Of a DNA stretch of 48,686 nucleotides, positions 40,749-48,686 are shown piece by piece (the first letter of the stretch is position 1; each line of letters opens with the position of its first letter). Source of the stretch: an uncultured Eubacteriales bacterium (GTDB lineage Bacteria > Bacillota > Clostridia > Oscillospirales > Acutalibacteraceae); NCBI GenBank assembly GCA_934456435.1, contig CAKSHH010000018.1:1-48686 (forward strand). The letters are read 5' to 3'. A program made the translations under genes and the position numbers. The notes beneath the pieces are model-generated. The model was not told the origin of the DNA. It ran no database searches and saw only the letters and a list, made by a program, of their open reading frames with translations.

Positions 40749-42082
40749 TTGAGCCTTGCTTCAAGCTCGGCTTTGCGATCCTCATAGCCCGGCTTTCCGA
40801 GAAGAGCAAACATATTCTTCTTGTAGCTTTCAACACCGGGTTGATCAAACGGATTGATTCCGAGAATGTAGCCGCTTATCGCGCAGGCCTTTTCAAGGAA
40901 ATAGATGAGATAGCCGAGGTTAAATTCGTCCATCGCGTCCGCTTCAAGAACAATGTTCGGTACATCGCCGTCGGTGTGAGCAAGAAGAGTTCCTTCAAAC
41001 GCCTTCTGGTTTACAAACGAAACTGTCTTTCCCGCGAGGAAATTGAGTCCGTCCGCGCTGCCCTCTTCGTTCTTTATCTCGACCTCTGACTTTGACTTTG
41101 CAAAATGAACAACAGTCTCAAAGAGGTGTCTCTCACCCTGCTGGATGTACTGACCCATCGAATGAAGATCCGTCGAGAAAATTGCCGATGCCGGGAAAAG
41201 TCCTTTTCCGTCCTTGCCCTCGCTCTCGCCGAAGAGCTGCTTGAACCACTCATTCATCATTGTGTATGCAGGCTCATAGCTGACCATCATTTCAATTTTC
41301 TTGCCGCTTCTGTAAAGGAGATTTCTTGCTGCGGCATATTTGTAACAATCGTTCTTTTCGATATCCTTATCGCAGAGCTCTTTCATCGCCGCTGCGGCGC
41401 CCTGCATAATCTCATCAACATTGATTCCGGCAACCGCTATCGGCAAAAGGCCTACCGCCGTCAGCACGGAATAGCGTCCGCCGACATCGTCGGGTACGAC
41501 AAAGGTTTCATAGCCCTCTTCGTCGGCAAGAGCCTTGAGCGTTCCCCTGCTCTTATCGGTCGTTGCGTAAATGCGTTTTGCCGCTTCTGCCTTGCCGTAT
41601 TTGCTTTCAAGCATCTCTCTGAAAATTCTGAAAGCAACCGCCGGCTCTGTGGTTGTGCCTGACTTTGAAATTACATTAACGGAAAAATCTCTGTCGCCGA
41701 TAATTTCAACAAGCTCGTTGATTGATGCGGAGCTGATCGTGTTTCCTGCGAAATAAATTTCCGGAGCTCCTTTTCTGAGCAGATTGTAATTCTGTGATTT
41801 GATAAACTCAACAGCGGCTCTTGCGCCGAGATATGAGCCTCCGATTCCGATGACAACAAGCACATCCGAATCTTTCCTGATTTTTTCTGCGGAAGCTTTG
41901 ATTCTTGCAAATTCTTCCTTGTCATAATTTTCCGGAAGATTCAACCAACCGAGAAAATCATTTCCCTTGCCCGTTCCGTTGTGAAGCTCATCGTGTGCAG
42001 CTTCTACCTCAGCCTTTATACTCTCAAAAGCATCGTTTCCAAGGAACGGAGCAACATATTTTGTGTTCAACTTAACAGACAT
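40745..42082 (-). CDS. pgi: Glucose-6-phosphate isomerase
   Basis: 445 residues. VLVVIGIGGSYLGARAAVEF, VISKSGTTTEPAVAFRIF, VPDDVGGRYSVLTAVGL and STDLHSMGQYIQQGERHLFE are family signatures, with catalytic Glu, His and Lys (C-terminal PGVESYKKN) present. Interconverts glucose 6-phosphate and fructose 6-phosphate. The TAA stop coincides with the terminal TTAA of a repeat element. ATG after GGAGG. Confidence 0.97.
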   Translation of the reverse strand: MSVKLNTKYVAPFLGNDAFESIKAEVEAAHDELHNGTGKGNDFLGWLNLPENYDKEEFARIKASAEKIRKDSDVLVVIGIGGSYLGARAAVEFIKSQNYNLLRKGAPEIYFAGNTISSASINELVEIIGDRDFSVNVISKSGTTTEPAVAFRIFREMLESKYGKAEAAKRIYATTDKSRGTLKALADEEGYETFVVPDDVGGRYSVLTAVGLLPIAVAGINVDEIMQGAAAAMKELCDKDIEKNDCYKYAAARNLLYRSGKKIEMMVSYEPAYTMMNEWFKQLFGESEGKDGKGLFPASAIFSTDLHSMGQYIQQGERHLFETVVHFAKSKSEVEIKNEEGSADGLNFLAGKTVSFVNQKAFEGTLLAHTDGDVPNIVLEADAMDEFNLGYLIYFLEKACAISGYILGINPFDQPGVESYKKNMFALLGKPGYEDRKAELEARLN

Positions 42083-42149
42083 TAACTGTGTGCCTCCGAT
42101 TTCCCTGATAACCCGTATTTCTGTAAGGTTACCGATTCTGTTTGGATAT

Positions 42150-42178
42150 ATTTTACCCTATTTAACTTGTTTTTTCAA
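42150..42178 (-). promoter_or_regulatory. Promoter of pgi
   Basis: Minus-strand TTGAAA (42173-42178), 17-base spacer, TAAAAT (42150-42155). Confidence 0.75.
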
Positions 42179-42223
42179 GTATTATTTAGTATTTTTTACG
42201 CAGATTGCATAAAAAGTACATAT

Positions 42224-43402
42224 TCAGTTCACGGTAACGAGCTTTTTCTCCTTGCACACGGAACATATCATCCGTTTGAACACCGTGCCGAAGCTCAAAC
42301 GTTCAACATAATGCGGTGCGGTCAGCCGATATTCTCCGAGCTTGTTGCCGTTCAGCTTCACAGTCACGGTACCGAGAGTCTGATTGGATTCAACAGGCGC
42401 CTCAACAGCCGCAGCAAGATTTATCTCCTGAGTCAGATCCTTTTCTTTGCCTTTCGGGATAAGGAACTGTGAGCCTCCCGAAATCTGCGGAGTTATTTTC
42501 TTTTCTTCTCCCATTATTATATTCACATCGGTTATCAGCGATTTATCGATTTTCGGCGTGACTGTTTCATAATTTGCAAAGCCCCAGTTCAGCATTGCCT
42601 TTGCTCCCTCAAATCGGTCTTTACTGTTGTCCGCACCCATAACCACAGCGATAAGACTCGTTCCGTCGCGGGTGGCAGTTGCCGAAATACAGCAGCCCGC
42701 TTTCGACGTTGTTCCCGTTTTCAGACCCGTCGCACCCTCGTAGAAACGAATAAGCTTGTTTGTGTTGACAAGCTCGGTTTTGCCGTCGCGCAGGGAATCC
42801 ATCCATATCTTTGTGTACTGCATAATGAACTGATGCTTCATCAGCTCCCTTGACATCAGCGCAATGTCGTACGCGGTCGTCAGGTGGGTCTGCGTGGTAT
42901 CGTCAAGACCCGTGCAATTATCAAAATGAGTGTTTTTCATTCCGAGCTCCTGAGCCCGTTCGTTCATCATCATCACAAAACCCTCGTCGCTTCCGGCAAT
43001 GTACTCGCCGAGCGCCGTACAGGCATCGTTCGCGCTGTAAACAGCCGTGGCTTTCAGCAGTTCCTCCACCGTCATAGTTTCGCCCTCTTTGAGCCATATC
43101 TGCGAACCGCCTTTTTTTGACGCTTCCGTGCTGGCAGTCACTTCATCCGTCAGCCGTATCGTGTTGTTGTCTATCGCCTCGGCAACAAGGAGCATAGACA
43201 TAATTTTAGTCACGGACGCAGGATAAAGCTTTTGATTCTCATTCATTTTCATCAGCACCTTTCCGGTTGTCTGATCCATCAGCACTGCCGACTTTGCCTT
43301 CACGTCGACCGGCATCATCGACTCGTTTTCGGCAAAAGAAAATACACTCAGCGATGTAAAAATCACTATTACGCTTATCAGAAATACAAATATTTTTTTC
43401 AT
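42224..43402 (-). CDS. dacF: D-alanyl-D-alanine carboxypeptidase (DacF type)
   Basis: 392 residues with a signal peptide (MKKIFVFLISVIVIF, cleavage about 25). Penicillin-binding motifs: SVTK (catalytic Ser), SAND (SxN) and KTGT (GLKTGTTSKAG). A C-terminal beta domain and a hydrophobic/basic end (FKRMICSVCKEKK) suit membrane anchoring. It removes terminal D-Ala from peptidoglycan stem peptides. Start at 43402 preferred to 43474 since the signal peptide begins there. Confidence 0.93.
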   Translation of the reverse strand: MKKIFVFLISVIVIFTSLSVFSFAENESMMPVDVKAKSAVLMDQTTGKVLMKMNENQKLYPASVTKIMSMLLVAEAIDNNTIRLTDEVTASTEASKKGGSQIWLKEGETMTVEELLKATAVYSANDACTALGEYIAGSDEGFVMMMNERAQELGMKNTHFDNCTGLDDTTQTHLTTAYDIALMSRELMKHQFIMQYTKIWMDSLRDGKTELVNTNKLIRFYEGATGLKTGTTSKAGCCISATATRDGTSLIAVVMGADNSKDRFEGAKAMLNWGFANYETVTPKIDKSLITDVNIIMGEEKKITPQISGGSQFLIPKGKEKDLTQEINLAAAVEAPVESNQTLGTVTVKLNGNKLGEYRLTAPHYVERLSFGTVFKRMICSVCKEKKLVTVN

Positions 43403-43481
43403 AAACAACACCCTCTCTGCGGCTTTCGATATATAATCGTCACACAACACAAATATATGCCGTTTCTGCGGCAAATAAAAC

Positions 43482-43510
43482 TTGCACTCGACGTTATTAT
43501 GCTATATAAT
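43482..43510 (+). promoter_or_regulatory. Promoter of mtaB
   Basis: TTGCAC (43482-43487), 17-base spacer, TATAAT (43505-43510); AACGGAG ribosome region before the ATG at 43544. Confidence 0.75.
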
Positions 43511-43543
43511 TGTATTTCAGACTGAACAAACGGAGCTGATGAT

Positions 43544-44839
43544 ATGAAAATTGCATTCTATACCCTGGGCTGTAAGGTAAACCAGTACGAATCCCAGGCA
43601 ATGTCCGATAAAGCGGCGGCAAACGGCTTTGAGCTTGTTATGCCCGACGCCGAAGCAGATGTTTATGTTGTCAACTCCTGCACCGTAACCGCTGAAAGCG
43701 ACCGAAAAACACGTCAGGCAGTCAGGAAGTTCAAGCGTAACCACCCCGACAGCATTGTTGTTCTCACTGGCTGTATGCCTCAGGCTTTTCCGCAGGACGC
43801 CGAAAAGCTGGAACAAGCGGACATCGTTCTCGGAAACAAAAACAATTTCAGACTGTTTGACCTCATCAACCGCTATTTTAGCTGCGGTCAGCGCATAATC
43901 GACATTGAGGAGCACAAAACAGGCGACAAATTCAGCGGAGACGACATTTCCGGCTTTGAGCACCGCACCAGAGCGGTTGTTAAGATAGAAGACGGCTGCA
44001 ACCGTTTCTGCTCCTACTGCATAATCCCCTATTCCAGAGGTCGCGTCCGCTCCAAGCCGATTGACGAGCTGAAATGCGAGCTTCAGCGGCTCAGCGATTC
44101 CGGCTTTGCCGAGGTTGTGCTTGTCGGAATAAACCTTTCGGCTTACGGAAGCGATATAGGGCTTAACATTTGCGATGCCGTGGAGCTTGCCGCAGGAATG
44201 AACTTCAAGCGTGTCCGTCTCGGTTCCCTTGAACCCGACCACATTACAGACGAAGTGATAGAACGCCTTGCAAAGCTTGATAATTTCTGTCCTCAATTTC
44301 ACATTTCTCTTCAGAGCGGCTGCGACAACACGCTTAAGGCAATGAACCGTCACTATACCGCCGCCGAATACCGAGAGCTTTGCCGAAAGCTCCGCGCAAG
44401 CTTTCCCGATGCTACCGTAACGACCGATATAATGGTAGGCTTTCCGACCGAAAGCGAGGAGGATTTTGCCGAAAACGTCCGCTTTGCTCAGGAAATAGGC
44501 TTTGAAAAGGTGCACGTTTTCCCCTATTCTCCGCGCGAGGGAACAAGAGCCGCCAAAATGCCGCAGATTGAAAAAGCAGTCAAAGAAAAGCGCAGTCACA
44601 TTATGATTGAAAAGACCGAGGAAGTCCGTCAAAGCTTTTTGAAAGCCCAGATCGGCAAGACTGTTTACGTTCTCCTTGAGACCCGTCACAGCGACGGCTT
44701 CACCGAGGGCTACACCATGAACTATACACCGGTCAAGGTCAGCGGCGAACTTCCGTGCGGTGAAATATCCGCAGTAAAAATAGTCGGCGTTGACGGTGAT
44801 TTCTGCATAGGAAAAAAATATGAACGAGCAGAAATTTGA
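43544..44839 (+). CDS. mtaB: tRNA t6A37 methylthiotransferase
   Basis: 431 residues. N-terminal UPF0004 domain with GCKVNQYE, VNSCTVT and LTGCMPQ cysteines for the auxiliary cluster; radical SAM motif CNRFCSYCIIPYSRG; C-terminal TRAM domain (GKTVYVLLETRHSDG). MtaB converts t6A37 to ms2t6A in tRNA for ANN codons. Overlaps the next gene by 20 bases. Confidence 0.93.
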   Translation: MKIAFYTLGCKVNQYESQAMSDKAAANGFELVMPDAEADVYVVNSCTVTAESDRKTRQAVRKFKRNHPDSIVVLTGCMPQAFPQDAEKLEQADIVLGNKNNFRLFDLINRYFSCGQRIIDIEEHKTGDKFSGDDISGFEHRTRAVVKIEDGCNRFCSYCIIPYSRGRVRSKPIDELKCELQRLSDSGFAEVVLVGINLSAYGSDIGLNICDAVELAAGMNFKRVRLGSLEPDHITDEVIERLAKLDNFCPQFHISLQSGCDNTLKAMNRHYTAAEYRELCRKLRASFPDATVTTDIMVGFPTESEEDFAENVRFAQEIGFEKVHVFPYSPREGTRAAKMPQIEKAVKEKRSHIMIEKTEEVRQSFLKAQIGKTVYVLLETRHSDGFTEGYTMNYTPVKVSGELPCGEISAVKIVGVDGDFCIGKKYERAEI

Positions 44840-45569
44840 TAAAAAAGGCAAAATATATGCAAAGGCACGTCCGGGATATCCGCGCGAGCTGTTTGAGCAT
44901 CTTATCGAAAACAACATCATTTCAAATGACAGCACGGTCGCCGACATCGGTTCGGGGACAGGACTTTTTACCATGCGCCTTTCTCCGCTGGTCGGCAAAA
45001 TATTTGCCGTTGAGCCCAACAGCGATATGCGCCGCGTTGCAGAAGAAAAATATAAAGAATACAACAATATAGTTTCCGTTGACGGCACCGCCGAAAAAAC
45101 TTCTCTCGGCGAAAAGAGCGTTGATTTTGTCACCGTCGCTCAGGCGTTTCATTGGTTTGACAGGCAGAGCTTCAAGGCTGAGTGTCAAAGAATACTTAAA
45201 CCTGGCAACAAAATTTTGCTTGTGTGGAACGACCGCGACACGGCAAGTGAATTGATAAAGGAAAACTATGAAATCAACCGCCGTTTCTGCCCCGATTTCA
45301 AAGGCTCGTCAAACGGAATTGACTTTGACCGTGAGGCATTTACAGATTTTTTTGAGGGCGATTTTGAAGTCGTAAACTTTAGAAACGACCTTATATATAA
45401 CCTTGACGCTTTCGTTGCCCGTTGCCTGTCCTCGTCTTATGCGCCGAAGCAGGGCGATGCAAGCTACGAGCCTTACGTCCGTGCGTTAGAAGAGCTTTTC
45501 GGCAGATACAAAGCCGACGGTACAGTCCCCTACCCCTACATTACCCGATGCTATATCGGCAATGTTTAA
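44820..45569 (+). CDS. Class I SAM-dependent methyltransferase
   Basis: 249 residues. SAM motif VADIGSGTGLFTMRL, acidic FAVEPNSDMRRVA, VDFVTVAQAFHWFD and RILKPGNKILLVWND, as in Methyltransf_11 enzymes of the YcgJ/UbiE-like group. Substrate unknown. Starts within the end of mtaB, so the two form an operon. Confidence 0.85.
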   Translation: MNEQKFDKKGKIYAKARPGYPRELFEHLIENNIISNDSTVADIGSGTGLFTMRLSPLVGKIFAVEPNSDMRRVAEEKYKEYNNIVSVDGTAEKTSLGEKSVDFVTVAQAFHWFDRQSFKAECQRILKPGNKILLVWNDRDTASELIKENYEINRRFCPDFKGSSNGIDFDREAFTDFFEGDFEVVNFRNDLIYNLDAFVARCLSSSYAPKQGDASYEPYVRALEELFGRYKADGTVPYPYITRCYIGNV

Positions 45570-45664
45570 CAGCCGAACACATAGTCCAACCGCCGCCACC
45601 TGACCTGTTCAAGATGAATATGTCCCTGCGTTTCAAATAAACACCTGATTTTTTAATTTATCGG

Positions 45665-45693
45665 TTGACAAGCAATGATTTTTTTGATAAAAT
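45665..45693 (+). promoter_or_regulatory. Promoter of tRNA-Ser
   Basis: TTGACA (45665-45670), 17-base spacer, TAAAAT (45688-45693), 46 bases before the tRNA. Confidence 0.85.
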
Positions 45694-45738
45694 ATTCGTT
45701 GCGATGTGTGAAACGAAGTAACCGTTGCTTAATAACAC

Positions 45739-45825
45739 GGAGAGTTGTCCGAGTGGTCGAAGGTGCAGCACTCGAAATGCTGTGTACGTAATGTACCTAG
45801 GGTTCGAATCCCTAACTCTCCGCCA
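45739..45825 (+). tRNA. tRNA-Ser(CGA)
   Basis: Class II tRNA: acceptor GGAGAGT pairs ACTCTCC, discriminator G and encoded CCA (45823-45825). Anticodon stem CAGCA/TGCTG with loop CTCGAAA gives anticodon CGA (45773-45775), reading UCG. Long variable arm TGTACGTAATGTACC and T loop GGTTCGAATCC are present. Confidence 0.97.
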
Positions 45826-45829
45826 ACGG

Positions 45830-45862
45830 AAACCGCATAAACCCAGTGTTTATGCGGTTTTT
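45830..45862 (+). terminator. Terminator after tRNA-Ser
   Basis: Perfect 13-base arms AAACCGCATAAAC and GTTTATGCGGTTT with a 5-base loop and U-run, five bases after the tRNA. Confidence 0.9.
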
Positions 45863-45876
45863 CCATACCTATATTG

Positions 45877-45910
45877 CAAAAGAGCAGTGAGAGAAATTCC
45901 TGCTCTTTTG
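45877..45910. terminator. Second hairpin terminator
   Basis: Arms CAAAAGAGCA and TGCTCTTTTG around a 14-base loop; a short U-run on the plus strand. A backup stop for the tRNA transcript. Confidence 0.55.
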
Positions 45911-46099
45911 TTATTTCTGAGGGATGTTATCAAGAATTTTATGATAACACCCCTCCGTTTCAGAGATCTGTGCTGGGCTTCAAAAGTGCTTCCAAAAGCC
46001 GAATTGTTGTAAAAATGTTATCAAATCGAGCAAAGAGATATGTAGCGCTATAATAAGAGGCGGGGCAATACATAACCAAAACTATTTGGAGGTAAAGAA

Positions 46100-46315
46100 A
46101 TGTCGAACGAAAAATACGCATTGTCCCCCGCCGCAGTTGAAGCCATCAACAATATGTCCGGCGCTTATTCTGCACCGTTTTGGGACGGAATACTGGAGGT
46201 ATCCGGCACATTGGATACTGGGGTAGTACAATTGGGAAAAGATCACAATTCAGCAGCCGTGTACGGCTTTATGATACTATGCCCTGTCGACATTTTGAAG
46301 CATAGGTATCGTTGA
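46100..46315 (+). CDS. Small hypothetical protein, possibly 3'-truncated
   Basis: 71 residues starting MSNEKYALSPAAVEAINNMS with a good ribosome site GGAGGT (46088-46093). No family recognised. The last residues (CPVDILKHRYR) read differently from the rest, and a dispersed GC-rich hairpin element begins about 20 bases after the stop. The gene may have lost its original 3' end. Confidence 0.5.
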   Translation: MSNEKYALSPAAVEAINNMSGAYSAPFWDGILEVSGTLDTGVVQLGKDHNSAAVYGFMILCPVDILKHRYR

Positions 46316-46338
46316 TTTTTAGGTGGGGATTGTAATAG

Positions 46339-46400
46339 CTTTATCCCCTCCACCGCACGCGGTCCCCCTCCCCTTGAAACATTCAAGGGGAGGCTGGGAT
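46339..46400. repeat. GC-rich hairpin repeat, copy 2 (inverted)
   Basis: CTTTATCCCC, CACCGCACGCGGT and a perfect 12-base-stem hairpin CCTCCCCTTGAA / TTCAAGGGGAGG, in the same block order as the reverse complement of 16806-16866. Confidence 0.6.
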
Positions 46401-46474
46401 TGTTTCTGCGGATTTTTCACAAGCCATCAGTCACGGGGAATTCGAAAAAATCAAGCTTGTATATTCTATAATAA

Positions 46475-47153
46475 TCATTTGTTTCTTTTAATACATCTGA
46501 CAATACTAATCAGAATATATGCGGCGAAGCTCATCGCTATAAAAATCGCGACATAATGGAAATACCAATCTTTTTGAACTGCTTTACTGTACAAATATTG
46601 ATATTCCGTACCAACATGTTTCAAGTCAGATTCCTTTACTCCACCGATTTCTTGAATTTTTTTTGCATCTATATTTGTAGCCTTGTAAACAGTAACCGAC
46701 AATAATTTCGGTTCAGGTTCACTATTATCAATCAAAAGATAAACAGAACCATTAAAAACATAAACATAGCCACAAACTGAATCAAAATCATCACCTTCAT
46801 CAAAAAACAAATTACAAATATACTTTTTCGGAGTAAAAGCAATCCAAAAAAGCGGAAATGCTTTTACCAAAGGCAGTTCTTTATAATCCGCATCTTTTAG
46901 GCACGAATATATCTGACTTGCCTCGCTACTCGTAGGATCGCTTTGTCGCCCCCCATCTTGTTATTGAATCCGAATTATAAGCATCAAATCCTTCAAAACC
47001 TATCTGGGAAAAGCTTTTAGTCCCTTTATCAGAACCGTATTTATAACTGTCAACAGAAAAAAAGAATAAACTGTATGTTGATACAAATCCAATCAGCAAG
47101 GAAAGACAAAAGCATAATATAAACTGAAAAAACTTTTTTCTTTTTTTATTCAT
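46475..47153 (-). pseudogene. Membrane protein gene broken by a frameshift at a G6 run
   Basis: Two reading frames make one protein of about 225 residues. The 5' part (47153 down to about 46926) gives MNKKRKKFFQFILCFCLSLL with one N-terminal membrane helix. The 3' part (ending 46475) ends in a second helix (YVAIFIAMSFAAYILISIV) and basic tail. They are out of frame by one base at a run of six G on the minus strand (46949-46954). With five G the frame would run on without a stop through WGRQSDPTSSEASQIYS. Good ribosome site AGAGAGGTGAT. It lies in the RHS region and could be an immunity protein. A sequencing error or phase variation are both possible. Confidence 0.7.
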
Positions 47154-47166
47154 AATATCACCTCTC

Positions 47167-47277
47167 TTAGTATCCTTTTCCGTTATAATCCATGGCGTAA
47201 AGTTCAGTCAGTCTCCCATTGAAGCAATGGGAGACTTGGATTATTGCCACAAAATATTTGTATAACCTCTTGGACGA
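47167..47277 (-). pseudogene. Remnant of a coding tail, possibly an RHS toxin tip
   Basis: An open frame of 36 codons ending NGRLTELYAMDYNGKGY, with the stop only about 14 bases before the next start and its ribosome site directly after. Upstream it is closed by a stop (47278-47280). This looks like the C-terminal scrap of a longer gene coupled to the following membrane protein. A link to RHS toxin tips is inferred from location only. Confidence 0.35.
47210..47236. repeat. Perfect 11-bp hairpin
   Basis: AGTCTCCCATT, loop GAAGC, AATGGGAGACT. No U-run follows, so it is not a typical terminator. It resembles the subterminal hairpins of IS200/IS605 elements, but no transposase is present, and it lies within the 47167-47277 remnant frame. 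Confidence 0.5.
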
Positions 47278-47305
47278 TTATGACAACCTAATGTCGCCAC
47301 ATGCA

Positions 47306-47794
47306 TTACAAATCCAACAAGCCGGAATAGAAGAAGAAATAAATAGTATTATCCTCTTTTGATACACACATTAGCAAACCTGTATCATAACAATAATCTT
47401 CTGAATAATAATAAGGTTTTGATATTCCCGTAACAAAATCGGCATGAGCCTTTTCTAAAACTATTTCACTCGATGTAGGAAAGCCTCTGCGTTCTGTCCA
47501 TTCATATTTTTGAAGAATTTTATTGTAGTATTCCTGAGAAACCTTTATCTTTCCCGAAGCATGGCTTTCCAAAGCGCCGCCCATAAACATCACATCTGCC
47601 TGCCAATAACAGTCTCCGTCTATAATCGGAATATCTTCAAATTCATTAAACATATATTTAATTTCTTCAACATCACTGATATGATGTTCCATCTTTTGAT
47701 AAATGTTGTTTGCAACAAATAAAACGATAACTATCGAAATTAATGAAGCAAAAACAATAGCGGAAATTTTAAATAATTTTTTTATTTTTTTCAT
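47306..47794 (-). CDS. Membrane-anchored hypothetical, candidate RHS immunity protein
   Basis: 162 residues. N-terminal helix (about 10-30, ISAIVFASLISIVIVLFVAN) then an extracytoplasmic domain with YNKILQKYEWTERRGFPTSS and DNTIYFFFYSGLLDL. No family recognised. It starts seven bases after the RHS gene stop, with a weak ribosome site, the position where immunity genes to RHS toxins normally lie. A membrane-anchored outward-facing form would suit protection against a toxin that acts outside the cytoplasm. Confidence 0.65.
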   Translation of the reverse strand: MKKIKKLFKISAIVFASLISIVIVLFVANNIYQKMEHHISDVEEIKYMFNEFEDIPIIDGDCYWQADVMFMGGALESHASGKIKVSQEYYNKILQKYEWTERRGFPTSSEIVLEKAHADFVTGISKPYYYSEDYCYDTGLLMCVSKEDNTIYFFFYSGLLDL

Positions 47795-47801
47795 AGCTGC
47801 A

Positions 47802-48686
47802 TCACATAACCCTGTATAAATTTGATGGTGTATAATTTTTTATCCAAACGGTACTATCATAATTACCTCGTGCCCAATTTAGTCGATATATAGCCACACC
47901 ATATGTGTAAAATGATTTCGCCCAACCCAATGTTTCAAATCTACCCGGTTTTCTGACATATACTCCCATAAAACGATTTGTTTTGCTAAAGTTATATAAA
48001 TCATATGATGTAATAACCACTGTAACTATGTAACGATCCATTTTATTATTATACTCTACTTGAGCGCATATAAGAGCGTAATGAACATTTAATGCAAATT
48101 TCCAGTCTAAACTACTGCATGAAACCATAAAGTATCTGTCACCTATCATTTCATAGTCGGTTTCTTTTTTTCGCATTTCAATATAAGTTGATAAGATTTT
48201 TAATTCCTTTTTTATGGTTTTTCTAATACTCTCATCGTTACTGATGGCAACACTATAGTCAAATCTAATTGATCTCCCTGTGTTTGAAAGATAATGTTTA
48301 AAGAACTTTCCTCCATACGGTAACGGTAAAACTGCAGAATATGCCGCCGCTTTATAAGCGGCCCATGCCAACTTATCAGAAGCTGTACTTTTTACACTTG
48401 GATTATAATAATAATCATCCTTGTCTCTCATGTTAGGTAATTTAGGAGAGTAGTCTGAACCATATCTAGTAGGACTTGCCCAAAAGCCAAAAAAATCAGT
48501 GCTATTCACCGGATTGTTTTCGCAATACACAAACAGGTTCATACTGAGAGGTGAAGCGTCATATCCGAGGTATGCCGTATCATCCGCATTTATAAATCTT
48601 CCTGTTTCCGGGTCATAGTAACGGGAGCGGAGGTAATAGAGACCGGTATCGTAGTCGTAGAAATAGCCGCGGTAGGATACGCTGTT
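47802..48686 (-). CDS. 3' end of an RHS-repeat polymorphic toxin (partial)
   Basis: The frame is open from the window edge (48686) to the stop at 47802, 294 residues visible; the ATG at 48542 is internal. The first part reads YRGYFYDYDTGLYYLRSRYY, DPETGRFINADD and LFVYCENNPVNSTDFFGF, the hallmark RHS repeat-associated core end. After it come about 225 residues of variable C-terminal toxin domain (FALNVHYALICAQVEYN, TSYDLYNFSKTNR, LGWAKSFYTYGVAIYRLNW). I do not recognise the toxin fold. The long N-terminal shell lies outside the window. Confidence 0.88.
   Translation of the reverse strand, partial: NSVSYRGYFYDYDTGLYYLRSRYYDPETGRFINADDTAYLGYDASPLSMNLFVYCENNPVNSTDFFGFWASPTRYGSDYSPKLPNMRDKDDYYYNPSVKSTASDKLAWAAYKAAAYSAVLPLPYGGKFFKHYLSNTGRSIRFDYSVAISNDESIRKTIKKELKILSTYIEMRKKETDYEMIGDRYFMVSCSSLDWKFALNVHYALICAQVEYNNKMDRYIVTVVITSYDLYNFSKTNRFMGVYVRKPGRFETLGWAKSFYTYGVAIYRLNWARGNYDSTVWIKNYTPSNLYRVM

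Noticed and set aside
43517..45133. Long antisense open frame (538 codons) opposite mtaB and the methyltransferase gene
   Set aside because: It lies fully over two well-supported genes, has no ribosome site or family motifs, and its length follows from codon bias of the opposite strand.
47210..47236. Intrinsic terminator in the RHS region
   Set aside because: Perfect stem but no U-run on either strand.

Overview
The window looks like a chromosomal segment of a mid-GC, low-oxygen Firmicute, most likely a Clostridia/Oscillospirales (Ruminococcaceae-type) gut or rumen bacterium. This rests on strong AGGAGG ribosome sites, TTGACA/TATAAT promoters with 17-base spacers, T-box leaders, the YceD-L32, ruvC-ruvA-ruvB and ecfA1-ecfA2-ecfT-truA blocks, and many DUF families common in that group (DUF4364, DUF512, DUF5711). 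No 16S rRNA is present, so the assignment is an inference.

Layout. (1) 88-7094, minus strand: two transcription units of the same design. Each has a dyad operator, a sigma-A type promoter and a T-box leader. The first unit encodes a LeuA-like protein that lacks metal ligands, followed by a sugar-isomerase-type TIM barrel fused to an acyl-CoA synthetase. The second encodes an HTH-cupin-acyl-CoA synthetase fusion. My reading of the T-box specifiers is Leu (CUC) and Ile (AUC). I propose a branched-chain acid activation system for amino acid synthesis; this is the most novel part of the window. (2) 7094-11012: rhamnulose-1-phosphate aldolase-like and ribulokinase-like genes behind a DUF4364 gene and a PHP phosphoesterase. 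(3) 11241-15070: a small membrane protein under a LexA-like box, D-2-hydroxyacid dehydrogenase, pyrimidine-nucleoside phosphorylase and a membrane protein. (4) 15257-18891: a secreted lipase-like protein and two lipoproteins, separated by dispersed repeats. (5) 19040-23311, plus strand: a sugar 1-kinase-like protein, a degenerate GDPD-like membrane protein and a two-component system. (6) 23431-43402, minus strand: core genes (ClpE-like ATPase, pgsA, cvpA, truA, the ECF module, glmM, ruvBAC, der, rpmF, pgi, dacF). (7) 43544-45825, plus strand: mtaB, a methyltransferase and tRNA-Ser(CGA). (8) 46100-48686: accessory end with a repeat-flanked small gene, a frameshifted membrane protein gene, a toxin-tail remnant, a candidate immunity gene and the 3' end of an RHS polymorphic toxin that runs off the window.

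Small non-coding elements are frequent: a TTAA-ended inverted-repeat family (about 6703, 11105 and 40579), a multi-hairpin element (16904 and 35374), a GC-rich hairpin element (16806 and 46339) and a 108-bp tandem repeat (38741-39063). All functions are inferred from sequence reading alone; no database search or folding program was run.
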